Part shown: positions 58,277-64,000 of the stretch, one piece after another
Layout: every line of letters begins with the position of its first letter
Position numbering within the stretch: position 1 is the first letter of the stretch
From: Prasinococcaceae sp. CCMP 1430
Taxonomy: Eukaryota > Prasinodermophyta > Palmophyllophyceae > Prasinococcales > Prasinococcaceae
Assembly: GCA_013416795.1 (NCBI GenBank)
Contig: RQSC01000033.1
Span: 284,109-348,108 of the forward strand
Length of the DNA: 64,000 bases
Direction: 5' to 3'
The notes under the pieces: model-generated
Databases searched by the model: none
What the model was told of the DNA's origin: nothing
The model's input: the letters and a program-made list of their open reading frames with translations, nothing else
Program-made: the position numbers and the translations under genes

Positions 58277-58660
58277 TTTATTCCGTGTTGGATACGATTT
58301 GACGTGTTTTATTGGCGTCGCGGTTTGGTTTTTTTCATGACCTCGTTCCGCCTTCCGTGGGCCCGCATTTTCTTCCCCGCGCGTTTTTTTTTTTTCCCAC
58401 GCGAGCCGTTGGCACGAACGTCGAGGGCGAAAAGCGCCGAACAAGCCCCGTCGTGTTCGTGAGTGTGTCGTCGCTCTCCGCCGGCCGTGACTCGAGGTGC
58501 AATCCCTGAAGATGAGTGTGTTTTGAATTTAAACGTATTGTTTTTGAGTGTTTCATACATTCTTATTTTTGGGTTGCGTGGTGGCGTTGGGAGGCGTGCA
58601 ATATCATGGGCCGCGCTGCGCGGCGCGTTCGAACGTGGTTGGCGCGGCGGCCGGGCACAG

Positions 58661-58683
58661 CGCGCGCGCGCGCGCGCGCGCGC
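58661..58683. repeat. (CG)11 run just upstream of a start codon
   Basis: Alternating CG dinucleotides 19 bp before the ATG of the giant coiled-coil gene. Confidence 0.9.
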
Positions 58684-58701
58684 TGTGCTGCGGGGGCGGC
58701 G

Positions 58702-61700
58702 ATGGCGAGCACGAGGCGGCCGCCGCAGGGCCGCCGCAGCCCGAAGCCGAAGCCGCGGGCGCGAGGCGATGAGGCGTACGAGGCCGGGGGGGCGGAGCGG
58801 CGGCGGGGGGGTGTAGAGGGCGGGGACGCTGCGGGAGAGGAGGGCGCCTCAGGCGCCGGCCGCGGCGAGGAGGGCGAGGACGATGCGCAGCGCGCTCTCC
58901 GGCTGTCGCATGCAGTGCGCAGACTCGAGGCGGAGAAAGCAGAGCTCGTGCAGCAGGTGCGCGCGCGAGACGTCCTGCGCGCTTTGGTGTATTTATGTAT
59001 GTGTGCGTGTGCCCGCGCGCGCGCGCACGCGAGAGACAAAGAGGGAGAGGGGGAAGCGCGCGCACGCGCATGTGCGGCATCGCTGGGCAATAGGCACTTG
59101 TCTGACCCGTGCGGCCCTGCCCGGGCCTTCGCGGCGGTCGGGCGTCTGCTCACTCGCTCGGATGCACGCGCTGGCTGCAGCTTCTGAGCATGCGCTTGGA
59201 TCTCGAGGACGCGCGCGCGTCGCTCGAGCAGGCGGGCGCCGCCGCAGCCGAGCGCGGCGAGGTAGTCACACGATCTCTCGCCCAATGGTCGCTGCCACCG
59301 GCGGCCGCGCAGTTGAGCGAGGCGATCGCGGCGGCCCCGGCGGAGGCGCGTGTCGAGCTTGCAAGCAGGGCGATTGAGGGTTCGCTGCGGGCACTCGCGT
59401 CCAGCGTCAGGGGCATGGCCGAAGACCCAAGCCCGGAGGCCTCTGGCGGACCTGCCGACCCGGCGGCCCCCGAGGAGGCACGCGCGCTCCTGGCGTCACT
59501 CGTCGCCGACGGCGACGCGCCCGTGCCCGCGCCAACGCTCGCGCGGCTCTCGGCTCTCTACGAGCTTCAAGCCTTTGCTCTGGACGCCGCACGCACCGAG
59601 CGAGCGCAGGTGTGCGAGCTCGTCGCTGCCAGGCTTGAGCAGGTCGAGGGCGTGTGGGCGGTCACTCGCGACAACGTCGTTGCACCAGCGGCCGCCGCCC
59701 AAGCGGGGGCGAGCGGAGGCGCCGTGGGCGGCGCGCTCGTCACTGCGCCGTCCAAGTCTGGTGCCGGGCTGTCAGTGCTGAGCAGTGATGCGACAGCGAC
59801 ACCGACCTCGACCTCGACGGCGCGGCTCAGCGAACTGCAAGAGCTCACAAATGCGGCGTCCCGCAAGCTCTCGGATGTTCTGGCAGAGCGAGACACATTA
59901 CGCGGCGAGACCGAGTCGCTGCAGGCACAGCTCGAGGCGGTGACGCGGAGCGCGGACGGCACGCAGGCAAAGCTACGCGAAGCAATTGTGGCAAGAGACG
60001 AGGCACGGAGGGAGGCGATTGCGCTGCGCGAGGTCTCCGCTACAGCCGGCGACGCCGGTGCTATGCAGATGGCGGTGGGGCGTTTCATCGCCGCACAGAA
60101 GCTCGTGGGCGAGGCAGTGGCGTCTGTGCGGGCCAAGCGTCCGCTGGCTCCTGCTCAGGTCGCTAAGTGGCTTGCGTACGCTGGTAGAGCGGGTGCAGGT
60201 GGTATGCACGCACACGAGCACGTCGGCGCAGGCGATGGCACAGGAGGAGACAGTGCGGTAGCGGTTGCTGAGGCCCTGCTGTCGTTCCCTGCGTCAATCG
60301 CTCCTCTTGTCGCGAAGGTGTGTGACTGCGCGTTCCATGCCTGAAAATGTGCTCGAGGGCGACGCGCGCACGAGTGCGGGCGCCCGTCTCCGTCTCGTCT
60401 TGACTACGTTGTTGACTGCCCCCCCTCCCTAACCCATCCTCCCGCGCGCGCGCGCGCATGCGCACGCGCGCGTCCAACAACCCCACCCCCCTCCATGGCC
60501 AGGTTGTGGACACTGAGAGTCTGGAGCTTCTGCCGAGTGCGCACGCTCCCTTCCAGCCCGAGCCCTCGCACACCAATCTTGAGGCGCTGCTGGCCAGCGT
60601 CCTGTCGAGTTGCACGCAAAAGGGCGCTACGGTCGGCGCCTGCGAGGATGGTCACCCGCTCAACCCCTTCTCGCTGAGCAGGTCACTTCACGGCTCGGAG
60701 GTGGATGCGCTGCCTGTCTCGGTGAGACGACTGGCAGAGGTCCTGATGGCTGTCGACGACGCGTCGGCGGGCAAGTGGAGCGAGGCCCAAGATGTGGACT
60801 CGCACAACGCCGCGCGCGGGGCGCGTATTGCGGTGGTCGCGTCCATTATCGGCGACCTGCACTTCCGCGGCGCAGACGTCGGCGTCACCTACGCGCTGAG
60901 TTCATTTCTGAGCGCAGGCGGCGGTGCCAGCAAAGAGGCAGGCGGCGAGGGTGTATCTGAGGGCACCGTGCCTGATGCACTCGCCCGTGCATCGCTCGAG
61001 TGTGATACACGCATTGACGTGGCAATCGACCGACTGTACGCTGGCGCCGAAGCACTCGCGACGCGTGCAGTGGGTTCAGATGCGCAGTGCGTGGCGCTCA
61101 TCGATGCTTTCGCGGAATGCTCGCAACTCGAAGCAAGCGTGTCTGAACGTCTAGCTGAGATTGAGCGCGAGCAGACACGAGCAATGGGTGCCCGCAAGAG
61201 TGCGGACAGCGCGCGTGCTGAGCTGCTGCGGGAATTGCAAGGCGACGGTGCCGGTGCTATGGTCGCTTCCTTCGAGGTGTCTCTCCGCGAATTGCACGAG
61301 CGTGCGGGCTCTGCATGCGAAGCTGCGCACTCGCTTCGCGAAGGTGCACGCGAGGCACACGAACGGCTTGCGGCATACGAGGGGCGCGTTGCGCGCGTCG
61401 ATCCTGGCAAGATTGAGGATGGGATGCGCAAGTACGCGCGCGCGGCACTCGTGCGTGCCTCCGCCAGTGCGTGCCAAGTTGCAGCTGCAGGAAGCAAAGG
61501 GGCGGCGAGCGCCGCCGCCGCCGCGTCCGAGGCGAAAGCAGCGTCTATGACGGCGCTATCGCATGTCCTTTCGATTTGCGAGGGCGAGGCGGCGCTCGAG
61601 GCGGCAGTGGGTGCCGCTGCGACCACGTTCGATGAGATCGCCTCCGAGCACGCCGCCCTGCGTGCTCGTGCCGAGAGCCTCGAGGCGGAGCTCGAAGGGG

Positions 61701-63499
61701 CCGCCACAGAGGGTGATTCGACAAACGAGGCGCTCGCTGCTCCCGCATCAGGAGGCACGGTAGCCGACACGCTGGCGCCAGCGGACAGCGCCTTAGTCGG
61801 CGGCGCCCTCGCGTCTGAGACGGCGGCGGCTGGCGGCGTTGGCAAAAGAGGTGATGGCCGCGGTGGCGGGCAGGCCTCGCTGTTCGAGCGCGTGTTGCAG
61901 GCGCGCGCGGCCGTTGAGGCGCTGAGCGGCAGCGAATGCGACGCCTTGACACGCGACGCGCTGCTGGGTATCGCCAGCCTCCTTGTCGAAGTGCAGACGC
62001 AGGTGCTAAGTGAGCGCGAGGCAGCCAACGCGAAGATTGAGACGTTGGAGACTGGCGCGCAAGGCCTCGAGGCCACGCTCAAGCGCGTCAGCGGCGACGC
62101 AGACCGCCTCAGCGCACGCATCGCGGAGGCCGAGGAGGACAGTGCTCAGGCGGAGGGTGCAGCAGAGCGCGCGTGTGCCGACCGAGAGCAGCTCTGGAGC
62201 GCTCTCAAGGCCGCGCGCGTGGGACTGCTCCCGAGTTCGCCCGAGGACGTGGTCGCAGCCCTCGATCACCTCGCCACGGTCGAGGCGAAGCGCTACGCGC
62301 TCGACGGCCCGTCGGTGGGAGGTCTCGCCGAGGAGCTCGTCGCAGCGGTGGTGGTAGTCCCGCGCAGCCCAGGCGGCGTGGCCGCGCACGCGCCTGCCGA
62401 GGCAGAGCAGCGCTCAGCGCGCGCGGCGGTCACCCAAGCGCTGGGCGAGGACGCGGATTCCAAGCGCGCCCTGGTGCGCCTATGCGCGGTGCTCGCTGCC
62501 GAGCGAGCGGATGGATGCGCTGCGCGCAGAGAGGCCCTCGATGCTGCGGAGCGAGCGGGGCGCGCGGACGACGAGGTGGCTGCACTTCGACGCGAGGTTG
62601 AACAGCAGCGCTGCGCCGCGGACGATGCATCGGCGCTGCGTCGCGAGGTTGAGGTCTACTCGCAGCGCGCGGCGGCCGCCCTGCAGGAGGTGCAAGCCCA
62701 GTGCCGTAAGGCCGCCGCCGCGCAGCCCGATGCGCAGGAGTGCAAGGCCATCACCGCGGAGCTCATCGAGCTGGTCGAGAGCAGTGCGCGGGGACGCGTG
62801 AATGATGTGGACGAGGACGAGTCCGACGTCGAGAGGTTGATCGGGCCGACCGAGCTTTTGGCCCAGCTCGAGCGGCTACGCGCGGCGGTCCAGGCACAGA
62901 TGGAGGTGCGCGCGCATTTGACTGCTGCGTGCGAGTGTGCGCCGAAAGTTGACACCGGCAGCCGGTGAGATATGCAACGCGCCGCTCGAGGAATGCGGGG
63001 TATGAGAGTGCATGCGTTCCGTTTTCTGCTGCTGACCTCACCCCCCGCATCCTCGCCACCGCGTTGTGGGCTGGACCCGCAGGCCCGCACCGGTGCTGAG
63101 AAGGAAGCCGCCCGCCGCGCGGTCAAGCTTGAGGCGGAAGCCGAGGCCGCGGAAGCGCGCGAGAGAGAGCTCAAGGCGGAGGCCCTGTCGCTTCGCGCCG
63201 AGCTCGCCGATGCCCGCGAGGGTGAGGCTGCCTCGCGTCGGTGGCGGGCGCGCGCGGGCGAGCTCGAGGGCTCGCTCGCCGACGCGGCCAAGGCTCGGGC
63301 AGAGGACCGCGAGCTCCAGCAAGAGACGCTTCTCGCCCTCAGGCGCGCCAAGGAGGACAACAGGAGCCTGGCAGGGCACGTCGCCGTTCTGGAGGAGGAG
63401 CTCGAGGACATCCTGCGCGAGAGCGACGTGCCGCCGCCCAGCCCGCGCACCTACACCACGCCGCTGCAGCTCTTCCAGTGCGGCGCGTCCGTCCAATAG
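58702..63499 (+). CDS. Giant coiled-coil protein of unknown function
   Basis: Four exons (58702-58956, 59181-60317, 60503-62905, 63083-63499), all phase 0, 1403 aa. A basic N-terminus (STRRPPQGRRSPKPKPRARG) and an acidic Gly-rich stretch precede almost continuous heptad-rich sequence dominated by Ala, Glu, Leu and Arg (LSHAVRRLEAEKAELVQQ|LLSMRLDLEDARASLEQ; LREAIVARDEARREAIAL; CADREQLWSALKAARVGLLP; RRAVKLEAEAEAAEARERELK). Several less coiled segments occur, for example LPVSVRRLAEVLMAVDDASA and VASIIGDLHFRGADVGVTYA, which may be a small globular domain near residues 525-575. No ATPase, zinc or membrane motif was found. The C-terminus ends in a short Pro-rich tail (SDVPPPSPRTYTTPLQLFQC). Such proteins are often cytoskeletal, basal-body or tethering factors; I cannot name a family. 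An in-frame ATG at 58606 is possible. Confidence 0.8.
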
Positions 63500-63882
63500 G
63501 CGGGACGTGGCCCGTCCAATGTCGCAAAAATGTTTGAAAATCATGCGGATTAGGGTGGGCGATTTTTAGGGTCTATGATCGGTGATCGCGTGTGGAGTGG
63601 ATGGGTGCGGGACGCTGCGCGCTCGCCCCACAGGCGCTGAGGCGGGCGCTCGCCGTCGCGGTCGCGGCGGGCGTTGCCGGCGTCGGCGAGCGCCCAAGGC
63701 ACGGGTCTCGCGGAGGGCACGTGCTCCCCCTCCCGCCCCGCCCCCCCGCTCGGGGCGCGCACGGGCCGGCGCTGGCCCGCACCGCCACCTCGCAGTGTGT
63801 GTGTGGGGGGGAACGTGCGGCGCCGCGTAACAGCGGCACGCTGTGCGCGCGTGCTGCCCGCGCGCGCCGCAGCCTCGCCCCG
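63500..63882. promoter_or_regulatory. Spacer before the last, partial gene
   Basis: Telo-box-like units TTAGGGT (63550-63556) and TTTTAGGGT (63564-63572) in an AT-richer start (63525-63600), then GC-rich sequence with a GTGTGTGTGGGGGGG stretch near 63797. No other gene. Confidence 0.45.
63550..63572. promoter_or_regulatory. Paired telomere-like motifs TTAGGGT and TTTTAGGGT
   Basis: Two units 14 bp apart, about 310 bp upstream of the final gene; same orientation and spacing as the pair at 12024-12048. Confidence 0.42.
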
Positions 63883-64000
63883 ATGAGCTCCGTTGGCCTC
63901 TTCTCCAAGCTCAGTCTCGGCACCAAGAGCGGGCAGGAGCACCTTATCACCAAGCACAAGGTGCTTAACGAGACCTACAAGAGCCTCGACGAGTTCGAGC
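63883..64000 (+). CDS. Unidentified protein, N-terminal fragment (cut by window end)
   Basis: An ATG in a CCCCGATGAGC context opens a frame still open at the window edge, giving about 39 residues: MSSVGLFSKLSLGTKSGQEH followed by LITKHKVLNETYKSLDEFE. The even amino-acid composition, unlike the surrounding Arg/Ala-rich shadow frames, argues it is coding. I do not recognise the family. It is preceded by telo-box-like motifs as other genes here. Confidence 0.55.
   Translation, partial: MSSVGLFSKLSLGTKSGQEHLITKHKVLNETYKSLDEFE

Larger units (their letters stand above)
57913..58701. promoter_or_regulatory. Divergent promoter region, kinesin and giant coiled-coil genes
   Basis: A 22-bp tandem duplication (57948-57991), a telo-box TAGGGTTTA (58268-58276), a broad AT-richer island (58250-58610) with T-tracts and AATTTAAACG, and a (CG)11 run (58661-58683) ending 19 bp before the downstream ATG. 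Confidence 0.5.

Noticed and set aside
60889-62121. 410-residue minus-strand open frame inside the giant coiled-coil gene
   Set aside because: Complement of Ala/Glu heptad coding sequence; no independent coding features.
12024-63572. Subtelomeric location suggested by TTTAGGG motifs
   Set aside because: Motifs are single or two to three dispersed units, never a tandem array, and recur in gene-dense spacers throughout.
63573-63957. Two overlapping minus-strand frames at the right edge
   Set aside because: Arg/Ala-rich shadows antisense to the partial plus-strand gene; they overlap each other in different frames with no motif.
1-64000. Prokaryotic contig, operon or CRISPR
   Set aside because: Spliced genes, nuclear-envelope, kinesin and TFIIH genes, no ribosome-binding-site pattern, and no spaced direct-repeat array (only microsatellites).

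Overview
This window is nuclear DNA of a very GC-rich, intron-containing unicellular eukaryote, most likely a flagellated alga. The genes are single transcription units with short spliceosomal introns (about 80-360 bp), not operons. A small membrane protein of cyanobacterial/plastid type (15702-16139), a plant-type PP2C, a prenylated MUB/UBL3 protein, a plant-FRO-like ferric reductase and plant-type telomere motifs (TTTAGGG/AAACCCTA) between genes point to an alga. An LRRC9-like protein and a kinesin fit a flagellate. The exact lineage (prasinophyte, haptophyte, pelagophyte or other) cannot be fixed from the sequence alone. Exon models were built by hand from reading-frame continuity, GT-AG sites and family alignments held in memory. 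No search was run.

Layout, left to right: EDEM-type GH47 mannosidase (+); PP2C phosphatase (+); two-SMB-domain secreted protein (-); class III nucleotide cyclase (-); PSI-like Cys-rich secreted protein (-); LamG-plus-Sel1 SEL1L/Hrd3-like protein (+); plastid-type small membrane protein (-); NUDCD2-like CS protein (+); FG-GAP double propeller protein A (-, 5' end broken at an assembly join); PPM/LCM-family methyltransferase (+); FG-GAP double propeller protein B (-); ferric reductase/NOX-like oxidoreductase (+); choline-transporter-like SLC44 (+); GT31-like glycosyltransferase (-); adrenodoxin/ferredoxin reductase (+); SUN-domain protein (-); LRRC9-like protein (+); unknown repeat/coiled-coil protein (+); coiled-coil/kelch protein (-); AIDA (+); MUB/UBL3 (-); proline-rich type I membrane protein (+); TFIIH p62/TFB1 (-); SfsA-like protein (+); kinesin (-); giant coiled-coil protein (+); and the start of one more gene (+).

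Organisation: 20 of 26 neighbouring gene pairs lie on opposite strands. Convergent 3' ends are tight (0-465 bp; one pair has abutting stop codons), while divergent 5' ends are about 0.3-1.1 kb apart. The divergent spacers carry relatively AT-rich islands, telo-box-like motifs and CG-dinucleotide runs. Inferred splice donors share an unusual GTRCG core.

Functional themes: three genes belong to, or have been linked to, HRD1-type ER-associated degradation (EDEM, SEL1L/Hrd3 with an added lectin-like LamG head, and AIDA). Several genes encode secreted or surface proteins (SMB, PSI, two paralogous FG-GAP double propellers, a Pro-rich type I protein). Several are basic nuclear or cytoskeletal functions (TFIIH, SUN, kinesin, NUDCD2, LRRC9-like). 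Two look bacterial in type (class IIIb-like cyclase, SfsA). Two single N bases (3919, 20254) mark assembly uncertainties; the second sits at a palindrome that truncates a gene.
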